Position numbers and translations under genes: made by a program
Part shown: positions 36,875 to 46,630 of the stretch, one piece after another
Numbering within the stretch: the first letter of the stretch is position 1
How the letters are laid out: every line of letters starts with the position of its first letter
The notes under the pieces: model-generated
What the model was told of the DNA's origin: nothing
Seen by the model: only the letters and a program-made list of their open reading frames with translations
The model's database searches: none
From: Priestia koreensis
GTDB lineage: Bacteria > Bacillota > Bacilli > Bacillales > Bacillaceae_H
Length of the DNA stretch: 64,000 nt
NCBI RefSeq assembly: GCF_001274935.1
Contig: NZ_LILC01000011.1
Span: 248,705 to 312,704, forward strand
Direction of reading: 5' to 3'

Positions 36875-37564
36875 ATGAGTCAGGAAACGCTCTTAATTAA
36901 AGATTTTCCACAAGATGAACGTCCCCGTGAACGCTTAATGCTTTACGGGGCGAAAAGTCTGTCAAACCACGAACTGTTAGGAATTCTTCTTCGCACAGGA
37001 ACAAAGGAAGAATCTGTCCTCCAATTATCAAACCGAATCCTTCAGCACTTTGATGGTCTTAAACTCCTTCAAGACGCCTCGATTGAAGAAATTACTCATA
37101 TTAAAGGAATTGGAACTGCAAAGGCTGTCCATATTATGGCGGCGATTGAATTAGGAAGACGCATCGGGCAGCTTCGCTCTGAGGATCGATACGTAATTCG
37201 AAGTCCAGAGGACGGAGCCAATTATTTAATGGAAGAGCTTCGCATTTTGTCACAGGAGCATTTCGTTTGTTTATATTTGAATACGAAAAATCAGGTCCTT
37301 CATAAGCAGACTATTTTTATTGGAAGCCTGAATTCCTCTATTGTTCATCCACGTGAAGTATTCAAGGAAGCCTTCCGGCGATCGGCGGCCTCGATTATTT
37401 GTGTGCATAACCATCCTTCCGGTGATCCTACTCCCAGCAGAGAAGATATTGAAGTAACGAAGCGTTTAAAAGAGTGCGGAAGAATAATTGGAATTGATTT
37501 GTTGGATCACCTAATAATTGGTGACCGGAAATACATCAGTTTGAAAGAAAAAGGCTATGTGTAA
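36875..37564 (+). CDS. radC: RadC family JAB/MPN-domain protein (YsxA)
   Basis: A 229-residue protein with an N-terminal helix-hairpin-helix part ([20 protein letters not shown]) and a C-terminal JAB1/MPN+ metalloprotease-like domain with [15 protein letters not shown], the zinc-binding JAMM motif. Despite its name, a DNA-repair role is doubtful and the true function is unsettled. AAAGGAGG precedes the ATG. It is next to mreB as in B. subtilis (ysxA). Confidence 0.94.
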   Translation: MSQETLLIKDFPQDERPRERLMLYGAKSLSNHELLGILLRTGTKEESVLQLSNRILQHFDGLKLLQDASIEEITHIKGIGTAKAVHIMAAIELGRRIGQLRSEDRYVIRSPEDGANYLMEELRILSQEHFVCLYLNTKNQVLHKQTIFIGSLNSSIVHPREVFKEAFRRSAASIICVHNHPSGDPTPSREDIEVTKRLKECGRIIGIDLLDHLIIGDRKYISLKEKGYV

Positions 37565-37954
37565 TACTAGGCATTTTTCGACATGTACGCTATAATAATA
37601 CTCGTGCATTTTACGTAATAATTCGAACGGTATTGATTTTTGTGAGAAAATTAAAAAATATTGAGTTTTATTACATTTTTATTTCATACAATATTTGGCG
37701 TTGACATCTTTGATAGAAGTAGAGACAATAAAGATTGTCAGTTTTTTGATGGATATTGAAATTAAAATAATGGGTTTTAGTAGCAAAACAAGTAAATAAT
37801 AGAAAAAGCAAAACGTCCTTATGATTGAAACCCCATTATAATAAAAAATAAAATCAGGACGATGGCAGCGAAGGGTTTCTAAGAGCGGCGATGTCACTTT
37901 TAGCACCTTTTGGTCATATCTTTGCATTTCGTGGATAGAAAGGGAGATACGGAC
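37565..37954 (+). promoter_or_regulatory. radC-mreB intergenic region with probable mreB promoter
   Basis: About 390 A+T-rich bases without a gene. The best promoter is TTGACA at 37701-37706 with GACAAT at 37724-37729 (17-base spacing). The -10 is also the left arm of an inverted repeat GACAAT-AAAG-ATTGTC (37724-37739) that could be an operator. A second short inverted repeat (CGTCCT / AGGACG, about 37813-37862) lies in the untranslated leader. This is the likely start of the mre-min operon. Confidence 0.5.
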
Positions 37955-38980
37955 ATGTTTGGTATTGGTACAAGAGACCTTGGAATAGATTTAGGTACTG
38001 CAAATACACTCGTGTATGTAAAAGGTAAAGGAATTGTTGTAAGAGAGCCATCAGTTGTGGCACTACAAACAGACACAAAGCAAATCGTTGCAGTTGGTAA
38101 CGACGCAAAAAATATGATTGGTCGTACACCAGGAAACGTCGTGGCACTTCGCCCGATGAAAGACGGAGTAATTGCCGATTACGATACAACAGCTACGATG
38201 ATGAAATATTATATTAAACAAGCCCAAAAATCGAAAAGCGTGTTTGCTGGAAAACCGTATGTAATGGTATGTGTGCCATCAGGAATTACAGCAGTTGAAA
38301 AGCGTGCGGTTATTGATGCAACAAGACAAGCTGGTGCACGTGATGCTTATACGATTGAAGAGCCATTTGCTGCTGCGATTGGGGCAAACCTTCCAGTTTG
38401 GGAACCAACAGGTAGTATGGTTGTTGATATCGGTGGAGGTACAACAGAAGTTGCGATCATTTCTCTAGGCGGAATCGTTACATGTCAATCCATTCGTATC
38501 GCAGGTGACGAGATGGATGAAGCAATCATTCAGTATATTCGTAAAAATTACAATTTAATGATTGGTGAGCGTACATCTGAAGCGCTGAAAGTAGAAATTG
38601 GTTCAGCTGGGACACCAGAAGGTATCGAAAACATGGAGATTCGCGGTCGTGATTTATTAACTGGACTTCCAAAAACGATTGAAATTTCTGCTGAAGAAGT
38701 AGCTGAAGCCTTAAGAGATACGGTATCTGCTATTGTGGACTCAGTAAAATCTACACTAGAACAAACTCCTCCTGAACTTGCTGCAGATATTATGGATCGC
38801 GGAATTGTTTTAACAGGTGGTGGAGCATTGCTTCGCAACTTGGACAAGGTGATTAGTGAAGAAACAAACATGCCGGTCGTTATCGCAGAAGATCCACTAG
38901 ATTGTGTTGCCATTGGTACTGGTAAAGCTCTTGAACATATTGATCTATTTAAAAATCGTGCTGGAGACTCCTACCGATAA
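37955..38980 (+). CDS. mreB: Rod shape-determining protein MreB
   Basis: A bacterial actin that forms membrane-bound filaments and directs lateral cell-wall synthesis. It has 341 residues, the usual length. The phosphate-1 loop [19 protein letters not shown], phosphate-2 [18 protein letters not shown] and the adenosine motif [14 protein letters not shown] are all present. The ATG at 37955 is preceded by AGGGAGAT; an earlier in-frame ATG at 37910 lacks a good site. mreC and mreD follow. Confidence 0.97.
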   Translation: MFGIGTRDLGIDLGTANTLVYVKGKGIVVREPSVVALQTDTKQIVAVGNDAKNMIGRTPGNVVALRPMKDGVIADYDTTATMMKYYIKQAQKSKSVFAGKPYVMVCVPSGITAVEKRAVIDATRQAGARDAYTIEEPFAAAIGANLPVWEPTGSMVVDIGGGTTEVAIISLGGIVTCQSIRIAGDEMDEAIIQYIRKNYNLMIGERTSEALKVEIGSAGTPEGIENMEIRGRDLLTGLPKTIEISAEEVAEALRDTVSAIVDSVKSTLEQTPPELAADIMDRGIVLTGGGALLRNLDKVISEETNMPVVIAEDPLDCVAIGTGKALEHIDLFKNRAGDSYR

Positions 38981-38999
38981 AATATAAGAGGTGTAAGAA

Positions 39000-39884
39000 A
39001 TGCCACAGTTTTTTCTAAATAAGCGTTTAGTTATTCTATTAGTAAGTATTATTGTATTGGTGGCATTGATTGGCTTTTCTTTAAGTGGTCGTAAAGATGT
39101 AACATGGCCCGAACAATTTACGAAAGATACGGTTGGCTTAGTACAGGCTACATTCCATGAACCCGCACAATTTGTAGCGGGTTTCTTTCAGAATCTTGAT
39201 GACTTAAAAGGTACATACAAAGAAAATGAAACGCTAAAAAGTCGTTTAAGTCAGTACATGCAATTAGAAGCGAACGTAAGTAAATTGGAAGATGAAAACA
39301 AAAAACTACGAACGATCTTAAAGAAAAAGACATCACTCGATGACTATGACCCAGTACAAGCTACCGTGATTGCACGTAACCCAGATCGTTGGGACGATGT
39401 AATTGTAATTGACAAAGGAACAAACAATGGCATTCAAAAAGATATGGCTGTCATTACATCAGCAGGACTTATCGGGAAGGTGAAAAATGCTTCAGCCTTC
39501 ACGTCTACTGTTCAACTGCTGAGCTCATCTGAGCGAGTAAACCGTATTTCTGTTATCGTGCAATCCGGCGGTAAAAACGCGTACGGTGTTGTAGAAGGGT
39601 ATGATCCCGATACGAAAGACTTAATCGTTCGTCGTATTCCGAACACTGAAAAGCTAAAAGTAGGTCAAAAAGTTATCTCTTCTGGCTTAGGTGGAATTTT
39701 CCCACGCGGTTTATTAGTAGGGAAAGTGACGAAATTTGAACCGGATCAGTATGGACTGACACAAAAAGCATATGTAAAACCTTCAACAGATCTTTATGAT
39801 CTAGATCATGTAATGGTTGCGAAGAGAAGCGCTGTTATCCCAGATGAGAAGACAAACATTGATGGGCAGGAGGGAGGAAATTGA
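39000..39884 (+). CDS. mreC: Rod shape-determining protein MreC
   Basis: A 294-residue bitopic membrane protein of the elongasome that links MreB to extracellular wall synthases. It has an N-terminal helix (about 9-27), a coiled coil (about 70-110, LEANVSKLEDENKKLRTIL) and two beta-barrel domains containing ARNPDRWDDVIVIDKGTNNG. GAGGTG precedes the ATG. Its stop overlaps the mreD start by four bases. Confidence 0.96.
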   Translation: MPQFFLNKRLVILLVSIIVLVALIGFSLSGRKDVTWPEQFTKDTVGLVQATFHEPAQFVAGFFQNLDDLKGTYKENETLKSRLSQYMQLEANVSKLEDENKKLRTILKKKTSLDDYDPVQATVIARNPDRWDDVIVIDKGTNNGIQKDMAVITSAGLIGKVKNASAFTSTVQLLSSSERVNRISVIVQSGGKNAYGVVEGYDPDTKDLIVRRIPNTEKLKVGQKVISSGLGGIFPRGLLVGKVTKFEPDQYGLTQKAYVKPSTDLYDLDHVMVAKRSAVIPDEKTNIDGQEGGN

Positions 39885-40402
39885 ACTTAACTCGTTTATT
39901 TCTTCCGATTCTTGTGTCCGTCGTATTTATTTTAGAAAGTTTATTTACGAACTTTATTGCCGTCTTGCCGTCGTTGCAAGAATGGATTTTATCACCAAGA
40001 TTTTTACTCATCATTCTTGTTTTTATGGTGTCGTACATTAATTTAAAGCAAGGGATGATTTACGGGATTATTTTTGGAATGCTTTATGATATTGCCTTTA
40101 CGGACGTACTAGGCGTGTATATGTTTGGTTTTCCGGTAATTTGTTTTATCATGACGAAGTTTCTTAAAATATTACAAAACAATATTATTGTGGTATCATT
40201 TATTAGCTTACTAGCTGTTGCGTTACTGGAATTCTATGTATATAGTATTAATTTAACAGTTCATTTGACGCATATGGGAATGACAGACTTTTTACACATT
40301 CGTTTTTATCCAACAATGATTTTAAATGCTATTTTTATTATCATTTTTGCGTTCCCAATGCAAAAGCGTTTTCAAAAGCTTTCAATTGAGTATATGGAAT
40401 GA
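39881..40402 (+). CDS. mreD: Rod shape-determining protein MreD
   Basis: A 173-residue polytopic membrane protein with about five helices, partner of MreC. It begins at a TTG overlapping the mreC stop, with AGGAGG seven bases upstream. The LFLPILVSVVFILESLF opening and the GMIYGIIFGMLYDIAFTD segment are typical of the family. Confidence 0.94.
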   Translation: MNLTRLFLPILVSVVFILESLFTNFIAVLPSLQEWILSPRFLLIILVFMVSYINLKQGMIYGIIFGMLYDIAFTDVLGVYMFGFPVICFIMTKFLKILQNNIIVVSFISLLAVALLEFYVYSINLTVHLTHMGMTDFLHIRFYPTMILNAIFIIIFAFPMQKRFQKLSIEYME

Positions 40403-40473
40403 TTTTGACGCAGAAATAAAAGAGGATTTTTGTACGTCTCTGTCGAAATTATATTTTCGTTGAGGTGAGCGTT

Positions 40474-41157
40474 GTGAATAGGCAGAAACAGCCAAATGTA
40501 ACTATAAAAGGGACTAAAGAAGGGCTAACGTTACATCTCAGTGATACCTGCTCATTTAAGGAACTATTAGATGAGTTAGAGCTCAAATTATCAACGAATC
40601 AGTACGGAGACGATCAACAACTTGTCCATGTTAAAGTGAATGCAGGTAATCGTTACGTAGCTTCTGAACAAGAAGAGCAAATAAAGGCGCTAATCAGGAA
40701 GAAAAAATATCTGATTGTTGATGAAATTGAATGTAACGTCATAACAAAAGAAGAAGCAATTCAGCAACAAAAGAAAAATGAAATTATCTCTGTAGCTCGT
40801 ATTGTACGCTCTGGACAAATTCTACAAGTAGAAGGTGATTTACTTCTATTAGGGGATGTAAATCCAGGAGGAACAGTGATTGCTGCAGGCAGTATTTTTG
40901 TGGTAGGTGCACTGCGTGGAATTGCCCATGCGGGTTATGATGGTAATCGACAGGCTGTAGTGGCTGCGTCGCTTATGAAGCCTTCACAGCTTCGCATTAG
41001 TGAGGTCTATTCAAGAGGATCTGATCGCGGAGAACATGAAGATGGTGGAGAGATGGAATGCGCTTATGTCAATGAGAGCGACGAGATTTTAGTAGAGCGT
41101 GTACAAAGCTTGATGCATCTCAGACCTAATTTGACAAGGTTAGAAAGGAGAAGTTAA
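40474..41157 (+). CDS. minC: Septum site-determining protein MinC
   Basis: Inhibitor of FtsZ ring formation, directed to the membrane by MinD. The 227-residue protein starts at GTG 40474 ([18 protein letters not shown]), which matches the known N-terminus style; AGGTGA is correctly spaced and the upstream GTG at 40465 falls inside that site. The N-terminal domain carries the FtsZ inhibition activity. The C-terminal beta-helix (about 105-215) has [20 protein letters not shown] and [18 protein letters not shown]. Confidence 0.96.
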   Translation: MNRQKQPNVTIKGTKEGLTLHLSDTCSFKELLDELELKLSTNQYGDDQQLVHVKVNAGNRYVASEQEEQIKALIRKKKYLIVDEIECNVITKEEAIQQQKKNEIISVARIVRSGQILQVEGDLLLLGDVNPGGTVIAAGSIFVVGALRGIAHAGYDGNRQAVVAASLMKPSQLRISEVYSRGSDRGEHEDGGEMECAYVNESDEILVERVQSLMHLRPNLTRLERRS

Positions 41158-41159
41158 CA

Positions 41160-41960
41160 GTGGGAGAGGCGATTGTAATTACGTCTGGTAAAGGTGGCGT
41201 TGGGAAAACCACGACATCTGCTAATTTAGGAACCTCGTTAGCTTTAGCTGGCAAACGAGTGTGCCTGATGGATACAGATATTGGCTTGAGAAATTTAGAT
41301 GTTGTTATGGGACTAGAAAATCGTATCATTTACGATCTTGTAGACGTCGTTGAGGGTCGTTGCAAACCTCAAAAAGCCTTAATCAAAGACAAACGCTTTG
41401 AATGCTTATATCTACTCCCTGCTGCACAAACAAGTGATAAGACAGCTGTAACTCCTGAGCAAATGAGAGAGCTTGTGACTGAACTGAAACAGGAATTTGA
41501 TTACATACTAATTGATTGTCCTGCCGGTATTGAACAAGGGTACAAAAATGCTGTAGCTGGTGCTGATCGAGCGCTAGTTGTCACGACTCCTGAAGTTTCC
41601 GCAGTGCGTGATGCGGATCGAATTATCGGCTTATTAGAGCAAGAAGAGGGAATTGAACCTCCTAAACTCATTATTAACCGTATTCGTAATCATTTAGTGC
41701 TAAATGGGGATATGTTAAATGTGGATGAAATCGTTCAGCTTTTAGCGATTGACTTGATTGGAATCGTAGCGGACGATGATAACGTTATTAAGGCTTCTAA
41801 TAGCGGTGAACCAATTGCTTTAGATCCTTCAAGCAAAGCATCGATTGCATATCGAAATATTGCGCGTCGTATTTTAGGGGAATCTGTTCCGTTACAGTCT
41901 CTAGACGAAGAGCAAAAAGGGCTTTTTGCTCGTATTAAGCAATTTTTCGGCGTTCGATAA
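41160..41960 (+). CDS. minD: Septum site-determining ATPase MinD
   Basis: A ParA-like membrane ATPase of 266 residues that recruits MinC. The deviant Walker A is TSGKGGVGKTTT, switch I has DTDIGLRNLD, and the C-terminal amphipathic membrane-targeting helix is the last stretch EEQKGLFARIKQFFGVR. It starts at GTG with AAAGGAG upstream, three bases after minC. In Bacillus the pair is positioned by DivIVA rather than MinE. Confidence 0.97.
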   Translation: MGEAIVITSGKGGVGKTTTSANLGTSLALAGKRVCLMDTDIGLRNLDVVMGLENRIIYDLVDVVEGRCKPQKALIKDKRFECLYLLPAAQTSDKTAVTPEQMRELVTELKQEFDYILIDCPAGIEQGYKNAVAGADRALVVTTPEVSAVRDADRIIGLLEQEEGIEPPKLIINRIRNHLVLNGDMLNVDEIVQLLAIDLIGIVADDDNVIKASNSGEPIALDPSSKASIAYRNIARRILGESVPLQSLDEEQKGLFARIKQFFGVR

Positions 41961-41985
41961 ACGAATTATTTTTCTCTTTATGATC

Positions 41986-42028
41986 AGGATAACCAAACCG
42001 GCGCAACGGTGTGGTTATCCTTTTTTTT
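41986..42028 (+). terminator. Terminator after minD
   Basis: AGGATAACCA at 41986-41995 pairs with TGGTTATCCT at 42012-42021 around a smaller inner stem, followed by a run of T residues. It ends the mre-min operon. Confidence 0.9.
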
Positions 42029-42056
42029 ATGGATGATGTTCAAAAAAAGTTGTTTA

Positions 42057-42086
42057 GTCATAAGTCCCGAGGACAAGTCATACATT
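42057..42086 (+). promoter_or_regulatory. Sigma-E promoter for spoIVFA-spoIVFB
   Basis: GTCATAA at 42057-42063 and CATACATT at 42079-42086, spacer 15, closely match the sigma-E consensus. The site is about 35 bases before spoIVFA and after the minD terminator. The B. subtilis spoIVF operon is sigma-E controlled. Confidence 0.75.
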
Positions 42087-42120
42087 GTTAGAAACAAGCT
42101 TGTAAGGGGAATGGTGGCGT

Positions 42121-42888
42121 ATGAATCGACGTGTTAATGAAGTTAAGCGACGTATTGCAGAAAGAAAGAAGCAGCTAAGCGGAAGTGAGAAACCGACTAA
42201 ACCAGTGGTCTTCCCAGTTCAAGAGGAACAGTATTCAGTAGATGATGTCACGATGTATGAGTACACGCCTACGAAAGAAAAAGGACATCCGTTATTTCGA
42301 AAAGAAGTATTTCTGTTCAAATTTTTGGCTTCAGCTTGTCTTGTATTAGTGATAGCGATTTTGTTTAAAAATCCGTCTCCGCATTTTACGGAAGCACGTC
42401 ACTTTGTAAATGGGTATATGGAAAAGGAATTTCAGTTTGCCGCCGTTTCCTCATGGTATGAAAAGGCGTTTGGAAAGCCTTTGTCAATTCTCCCTCTCGA
42501 TGATAAAAAGCAAGGAGAAACGATTACATCTGACTACGCGGTCCCTGCATCTGGTCACGTTTTACAAAGTTTTAAGAAGACGGGGCACGGCATCATTGTA
42601 GAAACGGGCAGTAAATCTGTCGTGGAAGCAATGAGTGAAGGGTTTGTGTCGTTTATTGGGCAAAAGCAGGGGTTTGGGAAAACAGTAGTCATTCAGCACG
42701 CAGATGGAACCGAAGCATGGTATGGAAACTTAGATAAGGTCGACGTTAACCTCTATGACTTTGTCGATAAAAAGAAAAAAGTTGGGTCTGTCTCAAGCTT
42801 AGATGATGGGAAAAAGGGAACGTATTCATTTGCGATCAAAAAAGGAGAAAAATTTATTGATCCAAGCAAGGTGATTAACTTTGAGTAA
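42121..42888 (+). CDS. spoIVFA: Stage IV sporulation protein FA
   Basis: A 255-residue bitopic membrane protein with a degenerate LytM/M23-type C-terminal domain. It holds SpoIVFB and BofA in a complex in the outer forespore membrane and is cleaved by SpoIVB to release pro-sigmaK processing. Visible parts are a basic cytoplasmic N-terminus, one helix (about 62-80, FKFLASACLVLVIAILFKN) and the domain from about 138 (YAVPASGHVLQSF, GFGKTVVIQHADGTEAWYGN). The M23 zinc ligands are not complete, so it is not an active peptidase. It overlaps spoIVFB by eight bases. Confidence 0.95.
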   Translation: MNRRVNEVKRRIAERKKQLSGSEKPTKPVVFPVQEEQYSVDDVTMYEYTPTKEKGHPLFRKEVFLFKFLASACLVLVIAILFKNPSPHFTEARHFVNGYMEKEFQFAAVSSWYEKAFGKPLSILPLDDKKQGETITSDYAVPASGHVLQSFKKTGHGIIVETGSKSVVEAMSEGFVSFIGQKQGFGKTVVIQHADGTEAWYGNLDKVDVNLYDFVDKKKKVGSVSSLDDGKKGTYSFAIKKGEKFIDPSKVINFE

Positions 42889-43747
42889 CTGGATTTCTCT
42901 TCTATTCAAAATCCACATTCATCCGGTCTTTTGGTTTGTGCTAGGTATTGGGATTTTGACAGCAAGCTTTAAGCAACTCATCGTTCTGTTTTTGATCGTT
43001 TTTATTCACGAACTGGGTCACGCCGTTGCGGCCCATCTTTTTTCATGGCGAATTAAAAGCATTTTGCTGCTTCCGTTCGGTGGAGTGGCTGAGATGGATG
43101 AGCACGGTAACCGACCGCTTCATGAGGAACTCATTGTTGTATTAAGCGGTCCTCTTCAGCATGTTTGGATGGCGCTTGCTGGTTACGGACTGTATACAGC
43201 AGACGTTCTTTCAGCTGATTTGTTTCACCTGTTTATGATTCAAAACGTTACGATTCTACTATTCAATCTTCTCCCTATTTGGCCACTAGACGGCGGGAAA
43301 GTTTTGTTCATTATGCTTAGTCATACGAAGCCGTTCATTGAAGCCCATAAGCAGGCTCTTTATATTTCAACAGTGTCTCTTGCTATTTTAATTTTAATTT
43401 CAAGCTTTCTCTATTTTCAGCAGTTTCATCTTTGGGTCATCATTAGCTTTTTAATCATCTCGTTATATAAAGAATGGAAAGATCGCTACTATGTGTACAT
43501 TCGCTTTCTGCTAGAACGCTATCAAGGTAGAAAGCTAGAGATTAGTTCATTGCGTCCGCTCACAGTTCCGCCAGAAGAGCCGCTTCACACCATTTTGCAA
43601 AGATTCCAGCGCGGGTGTAAGCACATTGTAATTGTCGAAGGAAAAGAATCAACTCATCAGCAGGTGGATGAAAATGAAATTCTCCACGCCTATTTTACTG
43701 AAAAACGAATTCATTCACCAATTAATGAACTAGTACCGTTTTATTGA
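42881..43747 (+). CDS. spoIVFB: Stage IV sporulation protein FB, pro-sigmaK intramembrane metalloprotease
   Basis: A 288-residue site-2 protease that cuts pro-sigmaK in the mother cell. The zinc motif HELGH is at residues 43-47 and the third ligand is D137 in PLDGGK; to my memory both sit at the same numbers as in B. subtilis. About six membrane helices are followed by a C-terminal CBS-type domain (about 215-288). It begins at TTG overlapping the spoIVFA end, with AAGGTGATT upstream. Confidence 0.97.
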   Translation: MSNWISLLFKIHIHPVFWFVLGIGILTASFKQLIVLFLIVFIHELGHAVAAHLFSWRIKSILLLPFGGVAEMDEHGNRPLHEELIVVLSGPLQHVWMALAGYGLYTADVLSADLFHLFMIQNVTILLFNLLPIWPLDGGKVLFIMLSHTKPFIEAHKQALYISTVSLAILILISSFLYFQQFHLWVIISFLIISLYKEWKDRYYVYIRFLLERYQGRKLEISSLRPLTVPPEEPLHTILQRFQRGCKHIVIVEGKESTHQQVDENEILHAYFTEKRIHSPINELVPFY

Positions 43748-43753
43748 ATGACT

Positions 43754-43781
43754 GAACAGGGAATTTCCTGTTCTTTTTTTT
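43754..43781 (+). terminator. Terminator after spoIVFB
   Basis: GAACAGG (43754-43760) and CCTGTTC (43767-43773) form a hairpin followed by eight T residues. Confidence 0.88.
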
Positions 43782-43782
43782 G

Positions 43783-43811
43783 TTCAAAATGCTTGATACA
43801 GGTGATACTAT
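43783..43811 (+). promoter_or_regulatory. Candidate promoter for the RNase G gene
   Basis: TTCAAA at 43783-43788 and TACTAT at 43806-43811 with a 17-base spacer, about 95 bases before the gene and immediately after a terminator. Confidence 0.45.
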
Positions 43812-43905
43812 AGGGAGAAAGAATGTAAAACGTCTCGGTGTACAAGGTGACCAATTATTGATAGGGTAGAACACAGACAGGCTTTATATAGAAAGGGAGC
43901 AAGAG

Positions 43906-45342
43906 ATGAGAACGTGTGTAATAAACGTCGCGAATACGTCAAAACGTATCGCCGTTATGAATGACAACAGGCTAGATGCGCTTTATTTAGAGCAACAGGG
44001 TCAACAAAATAATGTAGGGAATATTTACATAGGAAAAGTCGTGAAGATTCAAAAAGGAATGCAGGCGGCTTTTGTAGACATTGGTTTAGATAAGAACGGC
44101 TATTTGCATTGTAAGGATGTACCAAATGATGGCAGTGAGAAAGATCGTGACATCACGTCCCTGCTGACAGAGGGAGAAGCCGTTGTTGTGCAGATTGCGA
44201 AAGAAGGCATCGGTGGAAAAGGACCGAAGCTTACGGCCATTATTGAATTTTCGGGTCAGAGCATGGTCTATTTGCCGCACGGAAACTATGTAGCGGTATC
44301 GAAAAAAATCCCAGATGAAAGTGTACGAGAGAATCTGCGGAAGATCGGACAGGACATTTGTCGTGACGCGGAAGGTCTCGTAATCCGAACGACGGCACAG
44401 GATGCCGAGCGCTCAGCACTAGAAGGTGAGCTTAGTGCTTTACGACAGAAGTACGCGCTTATGAAACAAAGGAGCGCTTTGAAGAAAGCACCCAATCTAC
44501 TTTGGGAAAATTATGATTTTGTTCAATCAACCTTAGAAGCTGTTCAAAAGCGAGGCGTCGATGAGATTGTAATAGATGATTTTGACCTCTATCAGCAATT
44601 AAGCGGTCAGAGCCTACCTGTTCACTACTATCGTGAGAACGAAGGAATCTTCTATCAGTATGATGTAGAGGCAGAGCTTGAACGTCTTCAAAAGAGAGTC
44701 GTCTGGCTGAAAAATGGAGCGTATCTGGTTGTGGATCAAACAGAGGCGATGACCGTCGTGGACGTAAATACGGGAAAATTTTCTGGGAAACATTCATTTG
44801 AAGAAACGGCTCTTGAGACCAATTTGCTTGCGGCACAAGAAGTAGCAAGGCAAATAAGACTGCGAAATCTCGGTGGTATTATTCTGATTGATTTTATTAA
44901 TATGAAGAATCCTTCTCATCGTAAGCGCATTGAACAAGTGACGAAAGAGGCGCTACAGGAAGATGACGTGCGTACGACGATCGTCGGATTTACGGAGCTT
45001 GGCATCTTACAGCTCACGCGTAAAAAAACAAAGGAAAGCATAGAAGAAGCGCTGATGATTTCTTGTCAAACCTGTAGTGGGACCGGGAAAGTATTAAGCG
45101 ATGAAACGATTGCGTATCAGCTTGAGCGTGCTTTGTGGGAGCAACGACATACCGAAGCAGAAGCCATTTGGGTGGAAACGAAAGCGGATGTTTGTGAACT
45201 GATGAAGCAAGACGGATTTTTAGCTCACCTAGAGGGAATGCTGAAGCTGAAGCTTTTTATGACGGTTTCTCCTAAAAGTAATGTGACTTATGAAATTCGT
45301 CACGTCGGTACGATTCAAGACATTGAAAATCGTCTATCCTAA
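43906..45342 (+). CDS. rng: Ribonuclease E/G family protein
   Basis: A 478-residue endoribonuclease for mRNA decay and rRNA processing. An S1-type RNA-binding domain (about 36-120, GNIYIGKVVKIQKGMQAAFVD) is embedded in the RNase-H-like N-terminal region. The DNase-I-like catalytic subdomain carries the two magnesium-binding aspartates in TVVDVNTGKFSG and GGIILIDFINM, and the zinc-link CxxC is CQTCSGTG. It lacks the long disordered degradosome tail of E. coli RNase E, so it is RNase G-like. B. subtilis 168 has no member of this family; here it sits between spoIVFB and rplU. Confidence 0.95.
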   Translation: MRTCVINVANTSKRIAVMNDNRLDALYLEQQGQQNNVGNIYIGKVVKIQKGMQAAFVDIGLDKNGYLHCKDVPNDGSEKDRDITSLLTEGEAVVVQIAKEGIGGKGPKLTAIIEFSGQSMVYLPHGNYVAVSKKIPDESVRENLRKIGQDICRDAEGLVIRTTAQDAERSALEGELSALRQKYALMKQRSALKKAPNLLWENYDFVQSTLEAVQKRGVDEIVIDDFDLYQQLSGQSLPVHYYRENEGIFYQYDVEAELERLQKRVVWLKNGAYLVVDQTEAMTVVDVNTGKFSGKHSFEETALETNLLAAQEVARQIRLRNLGGIILIDFINMKNPSHRKRIEQVTKEALQEDDVRTTIVGFTELGILQLTRKKTKESIEEALMISCQTCSGTGKVLSDETIAYQLERALWEQRHTEAEAIWVETKADVCELMKQDGFLAHLEGMLKLKLFMTVSPKSNVTYEIRHVGTIQDIENRLS

Positions 45343-45356
45343 TTCATGATTTTACA

Positions 45357-45386
45357 TTGACAGAGGGAATCCAATTATAGTATTAT
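45357..45386 (+). promoter_or_regulatory. Promoter of rplU-prp-rpmA
   Basis: A perfect TTGACA at 45357-45362 and TATTAT at 45381-45386, spacer 18, directly upstream of the L21 leader. Confidence 0.7.
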
Positions 45387-45401
45387 TTTATATGTTAGTT
45401 T

Positions 45402-45485
45402 GTAGCACCCGTGCTACAACCGCGCAGAACGGGTTTTAAGTTCATGATGAACACCTGTGATGGCGAGTCTGAGTCTATTGAGGAG
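45402..45485 (+). ncRNA. L21 ribosomal protein leader RNA
   Basis: The 5' untranslated region of rplU contains the GTAGCACCCGTGCTAC hairpin (45402-45417) and the CGCAGAACGGGTTTTAAGTTC stretch followed by GATGAACACCTGTGATGGCG. This fits the Firmicutes L21 leader, an autoregulatory structure thought to bind L21. Recognition is from memory of the motif. Confidence 0.75.
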
Positions 45486-45493
45486 GTGCAATT

Positions 45494-45802
45494 ATGTACG
45501 CAATTATCGAAACTGGTGGTAAACAAATCAAAGTTGAGGAAGGTCAAGCTATCTACATTGAAAAGCTTGCTGCTGACCAAGACGCAACAGTTACTTTTGA
45601 CAAAGTATTATTTGTTGGTGGTGACAACGTTAAAGTTGGTGCTCCATTCGTTGAAGGTGCAACTGTTACAGCTAAAGTTGAGAAACAAGGTCGCGCTAAA
45701 AAGATCCTTGTCTTCAAATACAAAGCTAAGAAAAACTACCGTCGTAAACAAGGTCATCGTCAACCTTACACTAAAGTTGTGATTGAAAAAATCAACGCTT
45801 AA
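45494..45802 (+). CDS. rplU: 50S ribosomal protein L21
   Basis: A 102-residue ribosomal protein that binds 23S rRNA near domains I and V. It opens with [20 protein letters not shown] and ends with the basic [18 protein letters not shown] tail typical of L21. GAGGAGGTG precedes the ATG. The gene is controlled by the leader upstream and co-transcribed with prp and rpmA. Confidence 0.98.
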   Translation: MYAIIETGGKQIKVEEGQAIYIEKLAADQDATVTFDKVLFVGGDNVKVGAPFVEGATVTAKVEKQGRAKKILVFKYKAKKNYRRKQGHRQPYTKVVIEKINA

Positions 45803-45813
45803 GGTGTAATGAC

Positions 45814-46140
45814 ATGATTAAAATCGACATTACTCGTGATACAGCGAATCAAATTCAAGCTTTTGAAGTGAGCGGACATGCTGACTTTGCAGAGTACGGT
45901 TCTGATATCGTTTGTGCAGGAGTATCAGCGGTTACCATCGGTGCCGTAAATTCAATCATTGCTCTTTGCGATGTGACACCTATTATTGAACAGGGTGGAG
46001 AAGGCGGTTATCTCTATTGTGAGATTCCAGCAGATGTAGAACCTTCTACATTTGAACGCATTCAGCTACTTCTTGAAGGTATGATTGTGTCACTCGAATC
46101 AATCGAACGTGATTATCAAAGTTATATAAAAATAAACTAA
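45814..46140 (+). CDS. prp: Ribosomal-processing cysteine protease Prp (YsxB)
   Basis: A 108-residue cysteine protease that removes the N-terminal extension of ribosomal protein L27 in Firmicutes. The catalytic dyad H22 (VSGHADFAEYG) and C34 (DIVCAGVSA) is present. It lies between rplU and rpmA in the conserved arrangement, and the adjacent rpmA encodes exactly the extension that Prp cuts. Confidence 0.96.
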   Translation: MIKIDITRDTANQIQAFEVSGHADFAEYGSDIVCAGVSAVTIGAVNSIIALCDVTPIIEQGGEGGYLYCEIPADVEPSTFERIQLLLEGMIVSLESIERDYQSYIKIN

Positions 46141-46149
46141 AGACAGTAG

Positions 46150-46452
<303 letters not shown>

Positions 46453-46462
46453 GCCGTGAAAA

Positions 46463-46500
46463 GAAAACTCTAACCTAATGTGGGTTAGAGTTTTCTTTAT
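46463..46500 (+). terminator. Terminator after rpmA
   Basis: GAAAACTCTAACC (46463-46475) pairs with GGTTAGAGTTTTC (46483-46495), a perfect 13-bp stem, followed by TTTAT. Confidence 0.92.
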
Positions 46501-46518
46501 TTAATGATCGCCTTTTGT

Positions 46519-46630
46519 TTTTGAACCTCTCGTAAGTCTTGCACTTACCTTGCTGCAAAGGCAGTAATTTTCAACAGGGGCAGTGAAGAACAGACGGCTC
46601 GGAAAGTCATATTGAAAAAGGGGTTCAAAA
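46519..46630. other. Structured-looking intergenic segment between rpmA and spo0B
   Basis: This 112-base segment is bracketed by a 9-bp inverted repeat (TTTTGAACC at 46519-46527, GGTTCAAAA at 46622-46630). Inside are GTAAGT/ACTTAC (46532-46548) and CCTT/AAGG (46548-46561) hairpins. No coding frame with a ribosome site is seen. It may be a structured RNA or a decayed element. The rest of the gap holds only the spo0B promoter. Confidence 0.4.

Noticed and set aside
45411..45782. A 123-residue frame overlapping rplU in another phase
   Set aside because: It overlaps the L21 leader and rplU entirely and is Leu/Lys-rich from frame shift. L21 is unmistakable.
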